Shown: one piece after another, positions 44,796 through 54,445 of the stretch | Layout: each line of letters begins with the position of its first letter | Numbering within the stretch: the stretch's first letter is position 1 | Source: Polymorphobacter megasporae | Lineage (GTDB): Bacteria > Pseudomonadota > Alphaproteobacteria > Sphingomonadales > Sphingomonadaceae | Reading direction: 5' to 3' | Length of the DNA: 64,000 nucleotides | Assembly: GCF_018982885.2 (NCBI RefSeq) | Contig: NZ_CP081849.1 | Span: 806,001-870,000 of the forward strand | Made by a program: the position numbers and the translations under genes | The notes under the pieces: model-generated | What the model was told of the DNA's origin: nothing | The model's database searches: none | What the model saw: the letters and a program-made list of their open reading frames with translations, nothing else

Positions 44796-44960
44796 GTGAA
44801 GTGGCTAGCGGGTTGTGCTTGCAGCCAGCAAGTTGCGGCCGATCTCGACTACGGGAACGCAGCAAGCTTCGTCACCATGTGCCGCAAGGCATTCGGCACC
44901 CCTCCGGCTCGCGACATGATCGGGCGCCATGCTGGCGACCCTGAACCTCATCGCATGCGA
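44796..44960 (+). pseudogene. C-terminal fragment of an AraC-type regulator
   Basis: SQQVAADLDYGNAASFVTMC then RKAFGTPPARDM matches the second helix-turn-helix of AraC-family regulators (consensus VAADLGYANASAFVxMFRKAFGxPPxRY). The first helix-turn-helix is only traceable with a frame change just upstream (RQQLAAV). No full gene remains. Confidence 0.65.
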
Positions 44961-45358
44961 GTAGAACTGAAAAAATCGGTCAACGAAGAGGCGTCGGGTG
45001 CCACCATCGAAAGTATGCACTTCGTTGCAGTTTTAATAGCACACCCTGTGTACCAGGGTAGCATCGCAAGTCCGTCGCCCAGAATGGAAGAGATGCCGAT
45101 GACGGGCTGGGATGGTCACGATCGGGCGTACGCGAAACAACTTAGATTATCAGTCCGACGCATGGTGGTTCGTTCACGTTCGGGGGCGTTTCATGAGCGG
45201 CGTGAATTGGGTGCGTAGCGATCAGAGGCTTAACAGCGCACCCGAAGATTTCAACGCCGTAGGCGTAATAGTTGCTTGCTATCGCAACACGAATTGGTGA
45301 ACTCGGCTCGATACCGCGCCGGGTCGTGTCGGCAAACTCGCATAGCGAAGGATCGAAG
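44961..45358. other. upstream region of the catalase gene
   Basis: About 400 bases without a supported gene. Catalase regulation (for example an OxyR site) cannot be pinned down. Confidence 0.35.
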
Positions 45359-47590
45359 ATGGCAGTCAAGATCAAGTCCCAGCCGGCAAAGATCAAGAAA
45401 CCGGCAGCAGCGCCCGCCCAACCGCACGCCGCAGCTGACAAGGGTTCGACGGCGACGAGCGCACCCCAGCGCCGCGCCAAAGCAAAAGGCACACCGACTT
45501 ACCCTGCGGTTGGATCGCTGCCAGCGGCAGAGTTTGCGCGAGGCACCGGTGGCGAATTGCATCAGGTCGCCGCCAAGGGCCAGCCTGTGCTGACGACCAA
45601 TACCGGCACACCGATCAGCGACGATCACAATAGCCTCAAGGCCGGTCCGCGCGGGCCGATCCTAATCGAGGATTTCGTCCTTCGTGAGAAGATCCATCAT
45701 TTCGATCACGAACGCATCCCTGAGCGCGTCGTACACGCGCGCGGCCTTGCCGCGCACGGACAATTCGAGCTGACCGACAGTCTTGCCGACGTTACCACCG
45801 CAAAGATCTTGACTGAAGTTGGGGTCAGAACGCCGGTGTTCACCCGCTTCTCGACCGTTGCGGGAAACCGTGGTTCAGCCGACGTCGCGCGCGATGTCCG
45901 CGGCTTCGCGGTCAAGATGTATACTACAGAAGGCAACTGGGACATTGTCGGCAATAATATCCCGGTCTTCTTCATCCAGGATGCGATCAAGTTTCCCGAC
46001 CTGATCCATGCCGTCAAGGAAGAGCCAGATCGTGGCTTTCCGCAGGCGCAGTCGGCCCATGACACGTTTTGGGACTGGATCGCTTGCACGCCCGAGGCGA
46101 TGCACATGGTTATGTGGCAGATGTCCGATCGGACAATCCCGCGTTCGGTGCGAATGATGCAGGGCTTCGGCGTCCACAGCTTCCGGCTGATCGCCGCCGA
46201 CGGCGCGGTGACGTTCGTCAAATTTCATTGGCTTCCGGTGCTCGGCATGCAGTCGGTCGTGTGGGACGAGGCCCTCAAACTCAACGGGGCCGACCCCGAC
46301 TATCATCGCCGCGACTTGTACACCTCGATCAACGACGGCGAGCATCCGGCGTGGGATCTCGCAGTCCAGCTGTTCGACGAGGAACGGGCCGCGACATTCG
46401 ACTTTGACCACCTCGATTCGACCAAGCTGATCCCCGAAGAAGTCGTGCCACTGCGCGTGATCGGGCGAATGACGCTCGACCGTAATCCCGATAATGTGTT
46501 CAGCGAGACCGAACAGGTCGCGTTCTGCACCGAGAATGTCGTGCCCGGAATCGGTTTTTCGGACGACCCGCTGCTCCATGGTCGCAGCTTCTCGTATCTG
46601 GATACGCAGCTGAGCCGCCTTGGCTCGGTCAACTTCACTCAGATACCGATCAACGCGCCGCGTTGCCCTTTCGGGAACATGCAGCGCGACGGCCACATGA
46701 ACGTGCGGCCACAGGGCACCCGCGTCGCCTATACGCCGAGCCTGATCGACCCGTCGGGCCCACGCGAGGATCCGGTCGGCGGGTTCCGCAGCGCGCCGGC
46801 CGCCGATGTTGGGCCGAAGGTGCGCGAGCGCTCGGCGACCTTTGCCGACCATTATAGCCAAGCGCGCCAGTTCTTCTTCAGCCAGACCGAGCCCGAACAG
46901 AATCACATCGTCGCCGCGCTGATCTTCGAGCTCTCGAAGGTCGAGTTGCCGATCATCCGTTCGACCATGCTCGGCCACCTCGCAGTGATCGACGTGACGC
47001 TTGGCGAGCGTGTCGCCACCGGGCTCAACCATAAGGCAAAGATTGTCCCGGCGGTTCCGGCGGTCGAGCCGCGCACCGACCTTCCGCCGAGCTCTAAGCT
47101 CAGCATCCTTGCTAGCGGCCCGCCGACGCTCGTCGGGCGGCTCGTCGGCATGCTCGTTACCGATGGCGCCGCGTCGGCAACCGTCGGTGCGCTGATTACA
47201 GCGACCAAAGCGGCCGGGGCATCGCCAAAGATCATTTGCCCGCGCGTTGGCGGCGTCACCCTCGACGATGGGACGCTGCTTAAGGGAGATTTCCAGCTCG
47301 CTGGCGGCCCGTCGGTGCTGTTCGATACCGTCGCGGTCGTGACCTCGGCCGATGGCACGACGAAATTGCTTAACGAGGCTGCGGCCGTTGCCTGGGTCCA
47401 TGACGCGTTCGCTCATCTCAAGGTGATTGCCTCGACGGCCGATGCCGAGCCGCTGCTAATCGCGGCAGGTGTGATACCAGACGCCGGCATCGTGAAGCTC
47501 GCTGGCGCTGCCGATGCGGCAGCGTTCACCGCGCTCGCCGGCGAAGGCCGGATATGGGCACGCGAGCCAATGGTGCGGACTATCTACTGA
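45359..47590 (+). CDS. katE: large-subunit catalase HPII with C-terminal PfpI-like domain
   Basis: A 743-aa monofunctional haem catalase of the large clade. After a Lys/Ala/Pro-rich N-terminal extension, the core has the catalytic His in [17 protein letters not shown], the active Asn in [15 protein letters not shown], and the haem-ligand Tyr in [14 protein letters not shown]. The last 150 residues ([37 protein letters not shown]) are the flavodoxin-like domain specific to large catalases. ATG 45359 follows GAAGGATCGAAG; the longer frame from 45272 is rejected. It degrades hydrogen peroxide in the cytoplasm, usually in stationary phase. The gene is monocistronic. Confidence 0.96.
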   Translation: MAVKIKSQPAKIKKPAAAPAQPHAAADKGSTATSAPQRRAKAKGTPTYPAVGSLPAAEFARGTGGELHQVAAKGQPVLTTNTGTPISDDHNSLKAGPRGPILIEDFVLREKIHHFDHERIPERVVHARGLAAHGQFELTDSLADVTTAKILTEVGVRTPVFTRFSTVAGNRGSADVARDVRGFAVKMYTTEGNWDIVGNNIPVFFIQDAIKFPDLIHAVKEEPDRGFPQAQSAHDTFWDWIACTPEAMHMVMWQMSDRTIPRSVRMMQGFGVHSFRLIAADGAVTFVKFHWLPVLGMQSVVWDEALKLNGADPDYHRRDLYTSINDGEHPAWDLAVQLFDEERAATFDFDHLDSTKLIPEEVVPLRVIGRMTLDRNPDNVFSETEQVAFCTENVVPGIGFSDDPLLHGRSFSYLDTQLSRLGSVNFTQIPINAPRCPFGNMQRDGHMNVRPQGTRVAYTPSLIDPSGPREDPVGGFRSAPAADVGPKVRERSATFADHYSQARQFFFSQTEPEQNHIVAALIFELSKVELPIIRSTMLGHLAVIDVTLGERVATGLNHKAKIVPAVPAVEPRTDLPPSSKLSILASGPPTLVGRLVGMLVTDGAASATVGALITATKAAGASPKIICPRVGGVTLDDGTLLKGDFQLAGGPSVLFDTVAVVTSADGTTKLLNEAAAVAWVHDAFAHLKVIASTADAEPLLIAAGVIPDAGIVKLAGAADAAAFTALAGEGRIWAREPMVRTIY

Positions 47591-47784
47591 CGTTGGTTCC
47601 TCTCTCCCTGCCGGCCGATAAAGCGGCTGGCATGAAATTCTCTATTAGATCGGACTACCGCGGTTGCATTTAGACGCTGCAACCGCGGGTGTTCGGTGTT
47701 AGCGTCAATAAGACGAACTGATGTTTTCAAGGACCGGGGAACCTCGTTGTTAGGACGGAACAACTCCAGTACTTCAAAATGGAT
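47591..47784. other. downstream region of katE with hairpin
   Basis: Contains the hairpin at 47658-47688 and otherwise no gene. Confidence 0.4.
47658..47688 (+). terminator. possible katE terminator
   Basis: CCGCGGTTGCA (47658-47668) and TGCAACCGCGG (47678-47688) form a perfect 11-bp stem around a 9-base loop. There is no clear T run, so termination is plausible rather than certain. Confidence 0.5.
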
Positions 47785-48149
47785 TATAGTAGCTAAAACA
47801 CAAAAATTACATTAGCGGGGGAAATTATCCGATCGTCGAGATCCTCAATGGCGCTTTGGCCGGTGTCGGCAACATCTTCATCAACGCCGCGGGCTACAGC
47901 CTCGACGCCGATCCGATCGCCGATGCCTTCGGCGGCTTCGATCTCGGCAGCGGCAATGGCGGCTTTGACTTTTTCCTCGGGAAATCGATTGGCGGCGATC
48001 CGTTCGCGAAGACCCTCGCGGTCGGTAACTTCGACGCTTCGTCGGCGGTGACCGCTGCGGTGCCCGAACCGTCGACATGGGCGCTGATGATCGGCGGCTT
48101 CGGCCTTGCCGGCGGGGCATTACGCCGTAGAACCTACGTCGTACCGTAA
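47785..48149 (+). pseudogene. 5'-truncated PEP-CTERM protein gene
   Basis: An open frame reads NYPIVEILNGALAGVGNIFI, AAGYSLDADPIADAFGGFDL and ends with VPEPSTWALMIGGFGLAGGA followed by LRRR, a perfect PEP-CTERM signal. No signal peptide or credible start codon exists upstream: an in-frame stop occurs near 47783, and the first residues are in mid-domain. The 5' half has been deleted, so the product would not be exported. Confidence 0.75.
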
Positions 48150-48360
48150 TAGAGTGCGGGCTGACGAATCATTGGCCGCTTGTGCCACCCGTCTAAATCA
48201 GCCCGCCTCGCCAGTTTCGTTTGCTCTTTTCACTTCCGGCATGCCGGAAGTGCCCAACCTTTGGCGGAAGCGTCTGGATAGGTAGCAGCGATCCCTGACG
48301 ACTATCAGGCTTCGCGCGTCGCCATCGCGTCTCGCTGCAACGTATTGCGCACCCTTTGGA
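48150..48360. other. convergent spacer
   Basis: No gene. TTCCGGCATGCCGGAA (48235-48250) is a perfect palindrome that could contribute to termination. Confidence 0.4.
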
Positions 48361-49644
48361 TCAGTCCGCCGCCTCCGGTTCGGCGCCACGGAATGCATCG
48401 CGCTTGACGATGCGTTCGAGCTTTACCGGACGCCCCTCCCGCGCCGAAGCATAGATCGCCTCTATGATCACTTGATCCTGCAATCCCTCCTCGCCGGGCG
48501 TGCGCGGCGTCCGGCCGCTGCGGATGCACTGGGCGAAGTGATCGATCTCGAGGGCGAACTGATTTTGCGCCGGGATGGTCAACTCGGCATTATGCTCCTT
48601 GCCGTCGACGAGCTGCGCGACGCGCAGGCGCTGGCCCTCATAGGCAAAGGCGTTTTCCATCTCGAGCCACGCCGACGTCCCCATCAGCTTCAGGCGCTGC
48701 AACCGATGCGTGCCGTAGCTCGTCAGGCAGTTTGCGATGACGCCCGACGGGAAGCGTAGTGTGAAGCTGACATTGTCCTCGACTTCGGCAAAGCGCGGGT
48801 CGCCCGCAGGGCTCCAGATCGTCGCCGACACCTCGGACGGCTCCTCGCCGAGAATGGCACGCGCCGTGTTGAGGCAATAGAGCCCGACGTCGGGAAGCGA
48901 GCCGCCTCCGGCCAACGCGCGTTTCTGTCGCCACTGTGCGGGATCGCCCTGGTTCTGATTGTTGATCATGTCCATCAGCACGACATCGCCAAGCTTGCCG
49001 CCACGAGCCTGCTTGATCGCTTCCCGTGCATGCGGCTGGTATTGCATGCGGTAGGCGATCATCAGGCGGACCTTGGCGCTCGCGGTAGCGGCGATCATGT
49101 CGCGGCACTCGTGCGCGGTCGTCGCCATCGGCTTTTCGCAAAGCACGTTCTTTCCAGCCTTTGCCGCGGCGAGCACATCTCGATGGTGCAGCGCATTCGG
49201 GGTTACAACGTACACCGCCTCGACCGCCGAATTGCTCGAGATGCGCGCAAAATCATCATAGCCGTAACAGCAGTCGGCCGGGATCCCATATTGCGCGGCG
49301 ATGGCCCGGAGCTTGTCGGGGGTGCCGCTGACCAGCGCGGCAAGCCGGCCGTGCTTGGCCTGCGCAAAGGCGGGCAATATTTGTTCGAGCGCCAGTTTGC
49401 CGAGCCCGACGACGGCAAAGCCGACGCGCTTGTCACGAGGATCCGGGTTGGGCGGCTGTTGCGGCTGGCTGTCGCTGGGATCGCTGCTCGGCGGAAATTG
49501 GACTTTGCCGTCGCTTATCACGCCGGTGTCTACCGCTGGTGGGCGGGGTGTTGCGGCATTGGCGCTCGCAGCCCACCCGAGGCCGACGGCGCCAGCCGTC
49601 ATCATCACGGTCCTGCGATTGGGCAAATCCACATCCTTGGACAT
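48361..49644 (-). CDS. Tat-exported Gfo/Idh/MocA family oxidoreductase
   Basis: A 427-aa protein. A twin-arginine signal (NRRTVMMTAGAVGLGWAASA) and a Pro-rich linker precede the NAD(P)-binding Rossmann domain (FAVVGLGKLALEQILPAF). The family motif CEKPMATT follows, then the alpha/beta substrate domain (GGSLPDVGLYCLNTARAILG). The layout resembles glucose-fructose oxidoreductase of Zymomonas, a periplasmic enzyme with tightly bound NADP. ATG 49644 has GGAG 8 nt upstream. It is monocistronic. It likely acts on a sugar in the periplasm, but the substrate cannot be deduced. Confidence 0.92.
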   Translation of the reverse strand: MSKDVDLPNRRTVMMTAGAVGLGWAASANAATPRPPAVDTGVISDGKVQFPPSSDPSDSQPQQPPNPDPRDKRVGFAVVGLGKLALEQILPAFAQAKHGRLAALVSGTPDKLRAIAAQYGIPADCCYGYDDFARISSNSAVEAVYVVTPNALHHRDVLAAAKAGKNVLCEKPMATTAHECRDMIAATASAKVRLMIAYRMQYQPHAREAIKQARGGKLGDVVLMDMINNQNQGDPAQWRQKRALAGGGSLPDVGLYCLNTARAILGEEPSEVSATIWSPAGDPRFAEVEDNVSFTLRFPSGVIANCLTSYGTHRLQRLKLMGTSAWLEMENAFAYEGQRLRVAQLVDGKEHNAELTIPAQNQFALEIDHFAQCIRSGRTPRTPGEEGLQDQVIIEAIYASAREGRPVKLERIVKRDAFRGAEPEAAD

Positions 49645-49789
49645 CAGCATTTCTCCAGCGTTGTCGAAGAAATGCATCGGCTCCACGGTGGTTGCGCGGT
49701 TTTAGGACTGCGACAGTCTGGGTCGGATCGCGCGCGCAGGAAGCTGCGTAGGATGCGTGGCTGCAGGCCGCTCTGGCCGCAGCGCTCGC

Positions 49790-49996
49790 TCACTCTTTTT
49801 TGATGACGGCGTCGGCCTTCTTGTCGATCTTGCCCTCTTCGGCTTTAGAAATTCGCCCAGCCTTCTTGGCCTGGCTCGCCCGCGCCTTGGCATTCTTGGC
49901 GTGAGCGGCGTCCTCGATCGGATAAGCGCGCTTGTCGGGTTCGGCGAATTTGCTCGCCGGGAGCTTGTCGCGATCGGCTTCGGATAGCTTTGCCAT
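49790..49996 (-). CDS. small DUF6582-like protein
   Basis: A 68-aa Lys/Ala-rich protein (MAKLSEADRDKLPASKFAEP, DKRAYPIEDAAHAKNAKARA, then KIDKKADAVIKKE). The motif LPxxxFAxPxxRxYPIxDxxHAxNAxAR is shared with small phage- and stress-related proteins of the DUF6582 type. CGGAGG lies 8 nt before ATG 49996. It stands alone. The function is unknown. Confidence 0.82.
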   Translation of the reverse strand: MAKLSEADRDKLPASKFAEPDKRAYPIEDAAHAKNAKARASQAKKAGRISKAEEGKIDKKADAVIKKE

Positions 49997-50041
49997 AGTC
50001 AGAGTCCTCCGATGGCAGAAACGCCGCAAGCCTTGTGCGGT

Positions 50042-50230
50042 TCAGAAGTCGAGCTCGACACGGCCTGCCAACACCAGCGCGTTGCGCACCGCGATTGTTG
50101 CTGCCGGATGGCGACGTATTGCGTATCGGGGGCAGGGTCACGCCACGTGCCGCATGCGCGCCGTAATTGAGTTCATAGACAGTCGTACGCCGGGAGCTGT
50201 CGCCGGTCATTCTCAAGGCTGGCGTCGAGG
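50042..50230 (-). pseudogene. C-terminal remnant of an OprB-like carbohydrate porin
   Basis: On the minus strand TVYELNYGAHAARGVTLPP is followed, after frame changes, by AVRNALVLAGRVELDF and TGA. The pattern matches the last strands of OprB-type porins (ELNYxAxxxxxLTxQPDxQYxxHP, then NALVLGxRxxxxF), including the terminal Phe used for outer membrane assembly. At least two frameshifts and loss of the N terminus make it a remnant. Confidence 0.5.
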
Positions 50231-50783
50231 GTAAGCTGACGCTCCATATAAGCATCGGCGGCGACATCGCGACGTCGGTCGACCTGTTCTACAACAACCT
50301 GTGGGTCGACAAGAGTTTATGGCATCAAGGCGACAATTCTCGCGGGCAGGGTTTCGGCGTTCGTCGAGGTCGACCTAATCTTCTACACTGAAAAATATAC
50401 GGTCGACATCATCAGCTTCGACGGCATCGACAAGAGCATTCCATTTCAAAGCCGGCGCTAGGACAACATCCATGTGCTGATCCCGTCGATGATCGTAGCG
50501 AAACCCTATTGGCCGTGAGCTAAAGGCGACGACGCGGGCGTCGCGCCGACGACATCCGCGTCAGATTTGCGTTTCAAAAGTAGCCCCTCCGGTTTCCCAG
50601 TATGCGTGGCAATTGAGGTAGTTGGACCGGATGTTTGCAGGAACAGGACCGATTGCTGCCTGTCCGCTCTCGGGATTTAAAGCGGCAAGACGGCCATTCC
50701 AATCCCTAGCCTAACGCCGTCTGAGAACGCGATTGCGGACATCTTCTATGGATGGTCGTGCTTGCAGCCTATAATGTGGCGAC
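50231..50783. other. decayed coding sequence, no intact gene
   Basis: Plus-strand stretches read LTLHISIGGDIATSVDLFYN and, in another frame, AFVEVDLIFYTEKYTVDIIS then FDGIDKSIPFQSRR before a stop. They look like protein but no intact frame exists and I do not recognise the family. Confidence 0.35.
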
Positions 50784-51932
50784 ATGATCACCTGCCTTGC
50801 TGTTGCCGGTTATCGCTCGCTCCGCAACGTGACGCTTGAGCTGGGGTCGCTGAACATTGTCACAGGCGCAAACGGCAGTGGTAAATCGAGCTTGTATCGA
50901 GCCCTGCGCCTGCTGTCCGATGTTGCCCTGGGCCGCGCGATCGCGTCGCTGGCGGCAGAGGGCGGGCTGGCATCGACGCTCTGGGCTGGCCCGGAGCGCA
51001 TCAGTCGCGAGATGAGAGCCGGCACGATGCCGGTCCAAGGGACCGTTCGCGCCGGACCAGTCAGCCTAAGACTCGGGTTCGCGTCCGACGATTTTGGTTA
51101 TGCGATTGATCTTGGCCTGCCGATCCCATCCACGACCCGCTTCAGCTATGACCCCGAGATCAAGCTCGAGGCGGTCTGAACCGGGCCCACACTGGGACGT
51201 TCAAACCTTTTTGCCGAACGTCGAGGCAAACGTGTCCGGGTTCGCACTGGCAAGACCGGCGAGTGGCGCGAAGTCGTCAGGGATATTTCGGCTGTCGACA
51301 GCATGATCGCGCAGTGCGCCGACACGGCGGATGGCCTGGAGCTCCTGATCTTGCGCGAGCGGATGCGCGCCTGGCGCTTCTACGATGATCTGCGCACCGA
51401 TCGTGAAGCGCCGTCGCGGCGGCCGCAGGTCGGAACCTTTACCCCAGTACTCGCCGGCGACGGCTCGGACATCGGCGCCGCTGTTCAGACAATCATCGAG
51501 ATCGGCGACGCTGAGGCACTGCGTAATGCGATCGCAGACGCGTTCGACAGTGCCAAGATAAGTGTCGGCGATCGCTTCGAAGTCGAGATGCGACAGCACG
51601 GGCTGCTCCGACCCCTCAGCGCTCCAGAGCTGTCGGACGGCACTCTGCGCTACATCCTCCTCGCAGCCGCCCTGCTCTCGCCGCGACCGCCGGAGCTGAT
51701 GATCCTCAACGAGCCCGAGGCCAGCCTTCACCCCGACCTGCTCGCCCCCCTGGCTCGCCTGCTCGTCCTGGCTTCGACGCGGTGTCAGATCATCGTCGTA
51801 TCGCACGCGCAGAAGCTGGTGTCCGCGCTGATGGACTTTGGCGACGCCACCCAGATCGAGCTTCAAAAGAACATGGGCGAGACAACGGTCGTCGATGCCA
51901 GTGCACCAGTGTGGAAATGGCCCTCGCGCTGA
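50784..51932 (+). pseudogene. AAA-type (RecF/OLD-like) ATPase with in-frame TGA
   Basis: A single frame covers about 382 codons, interrupted by TGA at 51177-51179 (EAV-stop-TGPTLGRSNLF), where Trp would fit the context. Walker A is VTGANGSGKSSLYRAL (near residue 30); the second half has SDGTLRYILLAAALL (ABC signature-like) and LMILNEPEASLHPDLL (Walker B, Glu present) plus IIVVSHAQKLV (H-loop). The family is the AAA_21 group of SMC-like ATPases, often in anti-phage modules. The stop separates the Walker A and B halves, so no working ATPase is expected without readthrough. Confidence 0.82.
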
Positions 51933-52369
51933 GGCCGTTCCCACTGGGTCAAGCATGAGGCCGGATGCTGGGCGGCAGCTCCCGGCAACCCACCGCGAAA
52001 CATCCGCCGTTCGGATGCGGCCAGAACTGCCCCGTACGATCCGTGGATCGCTATTGAATTTAACGGCAATACGCCAATGTAATCGACATCTGTGGAGGAT
52101 GCTGATGACCCCTGACGCGCGCCATCGCTTGTGAAAAGCTGACTGCTTGGAAAGACTATGCGACAGCGAGCGGCCCCTCGCGGCGGCAATGATCCGTCTC
52201 GGCACGGTGTAAATAACGATATCTGCAAGGGCATCGGGCAAACTCATATTTAAGGCCCGTCGGCACGGGTAGAGTGCCGCTTTGCTTTGAGAGGCCGCGC
52301 TGACGAAGCTTACGCTCGACATTTCAGCTCTCGACGAAACTTGAGTGGGGGCAGTTCGTTTCGCACTCG
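51933..52369. other. intergenic, no supported gene
   Basis: About 440 bases. A minus-strand stretch starting MSLPDALADIVIYTVPRRII looks partly coding but soon becomes unconvincing. Confidence 0.35.
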
Positions 52370-53428
52370 ATGTGGCTCGCTCGCACTAGTATGGCTCTGC
52401 CCCGTCTAACTGTCGGGACGACATGTGCCGTTGCCGTGGGTGTTCCGGCCCGCGACGAGGTCGCCCATATCATCCCCTGCCTGGCCGCCCTCGATCGTGC
52501 GGCTGAGCAGGTGCCTGCGCCTGTGACGATCGTCGTCGGTGCCAACAACTGCGCCGACGATACGGCGGTCGTGGCGCGCGCATTTGCGGCCCGATGGGCG
52601 CGGATCGAAGTCGAAGAGATTGCCTTGCCCGTTGATCGCGCACACGCTGGCGGCGCGCGTCGGCACGTCATGGACCGGGCCGCCGAACGCGCCGGTATCG
52701 GTGGCGTCGTGATGACCACCGACGCCGACAGCCACGTCGACGTCGACTGGATTGCTGCAAACCTTAGCGAGATAGCAATTGGTGCCGATGCGGTCGCGGG
52801 CGTGATCGCGTTCGATGCGGCGGCGCGGGAGGCGCTGCCTAACCTCGATCACCGCGCGGATGAGTGGCAGCTGGCGGCGCTGCATGCCCGGCTTGAAGAT
52901 TTGCTCGACCCGCGTGCGCACGACCCTTGGCCGCGCCACATATGGGCTTGGGGCGCGAGCCTGGCGATGACTGTCGAAACCTATCGGGCGGTTGGCGGTG
53001 TGCCGCTGATCGCGCTTGCCGAGGACCGCGCTCTCGCCGATGCTATCGAGCGCGCCGGATTTCGCCTGCGTCATAGCCATGCGCCGGTGGTATTCACGTC
53101 GCCGCGGCTGACAGGCCGCGCGCCTGGCGGTTTCGCCGATCTGATTGCCAGTCATGCCGCCAACGCCTCGCCTTGTGACTTCGCGCTCGAGCCAACGCGA
53201 GTTTTAGTACAACGTTTGATCCTCCGTGCGCGGCTCCGACGCGAGATGAACGGCGATTTTCCGGCGTATTGGGCGACTGTCGAGGCGACGTCCTTGCGGT
53301 TGCGTCGGCAACGGCTACGACCCGCCCTTCTCGCTCAAGAGGTCCGGTTGGCAGAGAGGCTGATCGTTTCGCTGAAATGCCGCGAAAACCGTCGACACGA
53401 TCGTCGTGCCGACGGTGTTACCGCGTGA
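52370..53428 (+). CDS. family 2 glycosyltransferase
   Basis: A 352-aa GT-A fold glycosyltransferase. AVAVGVPARDEVAHIIPCLA and IVVGANNCADDTAVVARAFA form the nucleotide-binding half, VVMTTDADSHVDVDW supplies the DxD metal site, and IWAWGASLAMTVETYRAVGG precedes the acceptor region (LAEDRALADAIERAGFRLRH). No membrane helices are evident. ATG 52370 or ATG 52391 (MALPRLT) are both possible. It transfers a sugar from a nucleotide donor to an unknown acceptor. No other sugar genes flank it, so it looks isolated in decayed DNA. The last 20 residues are basic and may be extended by a lost stop. Confidence 0.82.
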   Translation: MWLARTSMALPRLTVGTTCAVAVGVPARDEVAHIIPCLAALDRAAEQVPAPVTIVVGANNCADDTAVVARAFAARWARIEVEEIALPVDRAHAGGARRHVMDRAAERAGIGGVVMTTDADSHVDVDWIAANLSEIAIGADAVAGVIAFDAAAREALPNLDHRADEWQLAALHARLEDLLDPRAHDPWPRHIWAWGASLAMTVETYRAVGGVPLIALAEDRALADAIERAGFRLRHSHAPVVFTSPRLTGRAPGGFADLIASHAANASPCDFALEPTRVLVQRLILRARLRREMNGDFPAYWATVEATSLRLRRQRLRPALLAQEVRLAERLIVSLKCRENRRHDRRADGVTA

Positions 53429-53554
53429 CCTGTGTCTCAACGCTGCAGTGATCGTCGGCACAATCGCGCTCCAACGGCGCGCGTACCTGTCCTCGCGCGG
53501 TAGGCCGTATTCGATCGCCGACGCAGCGGCAACACAGCCACGCTGGTGGACTAG

Positions 53555-54398
53555 GCTCAGGACCTATTAAAGTGCTTGCGGAGACGGTGATCGGTTGATT
53601 CAATGGCGGCGCTGAGGAGGCGTCGTGATGAGTGATTTGATCTGGTTGTCGGCGGCACAGATGCGTCGGATCGAGCCGCACTTTCCCCTGTCGCATGGGG
53701 TGCCGCGCGTTGACGACCGGCGAGTGATCAGCGGGATCATCTTCGTGATCAGGAACGGGCTGCGCTGGCGCGATGCGCCCAAGGACTACGGTCCGCACAA
53801 GACGATCTACAACCGCTTCATCCGCTGGAGCCGGCTGGGTGTGTTCAACCGTATCTTTGCAGCGCTGGCGGCAAAAGGCGGCAAGCCCGACCAGTTGATG
53901 ATCGATGCGACCCACCTGAAGGCACACCGAACCGCCGCGAGCCTCCTCAAAAAGGGGCTCTTCCCCGATGTATCGGACGCACCAAAGGCGGCCTGAACTC
54001 CAAGCTGCACGCGGTCTGCGACGGCCAGGGCCGACCGCTGGTCATGCTCCTCACCGAGGGGCAGACCAGCGACTACAAGGGCGCAGCGCTGATGCTCGAC
54101 GCCCTGCCCAAAGCGAGGGCCATGCTCGGTGACCGCGGCTATGACGCCGACTGGTTCCGCGCCGCCCTGATCGCCAAGGGCATCACACCCTGCATCCCAT
54201 CGAAGGCCAACCGCAAAACCCCGATCCCGCATGACCGAACTCTCTACCGGCAACGTCACCGCATCGAGAACATGTTCGGCAGGCTCAAGGACTGGCGGCG
54301 TATCCACACCCGCTATGACCGCTGCGCGCACGCCTTCTTCTCGGCCATCGCGCTCGCCGCGACCGTCATCTTCTGGCTGTGATCAATGAGTCCTGAGC
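53555..54398 (+). mobile_element. IS5-family (IS427-type) insertion sequence
   Basis: An 844-bp element whose ends GCTCAGGACC (53555) and GGTCCTGAGC-like GTCCTGAGC (to 54398) are inverted repeats. It is flanked by CTAG on both sides (53551-53554 and 54399-54402), consistent with a short target duplication. It carries one two-frame transposase gene. It lies 44 bp beyond the true end of the DUF2252 gene. Confidence 0.9.
53628..54382 (+). CDS. IS5-family transposase made by programmed -1 frameshift
   Basis: The first frame (MSDLIWLSAAQMRRIEPHFP, GLRWRDAPKDYGPHKTIYNR, DQLMIDATHLKAHRTA with the first catalytic Asp) ends at 53996. At the slippery run AAAAAGGGG (about 53950-53958) a -1 shift gives GALPRCIGRTKGGLNSKLHA, GDRGYDADWFRAALIAKGIT (second Asp) and RYRQRHRIENMFGRLKDWRR-like LYRQRHRIENMFGRLKDWRR (Glu). 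This is the normal way IS427-type elements make their DDE transposase, so the element may be active. The fusion is about 250 aa. Confidence 0.9.
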
Positions 54399-54445
54399 CT
54401 AGGAGCTTTCTAATACAGGCGATCAAAGGTGCCGCGAGGACAAAT

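Noticed and set aside
45272-45358. Upstream start for catalase
   Set aside because: No ribosome site; GAAGGATCGAAG precedes ATG 45359, which starts the Lys-rich extension typical of KatE.
45875-47416. 513-codon frame antisense to catalase
   Set aside because: Shadow of katE; no recognisable motifs.
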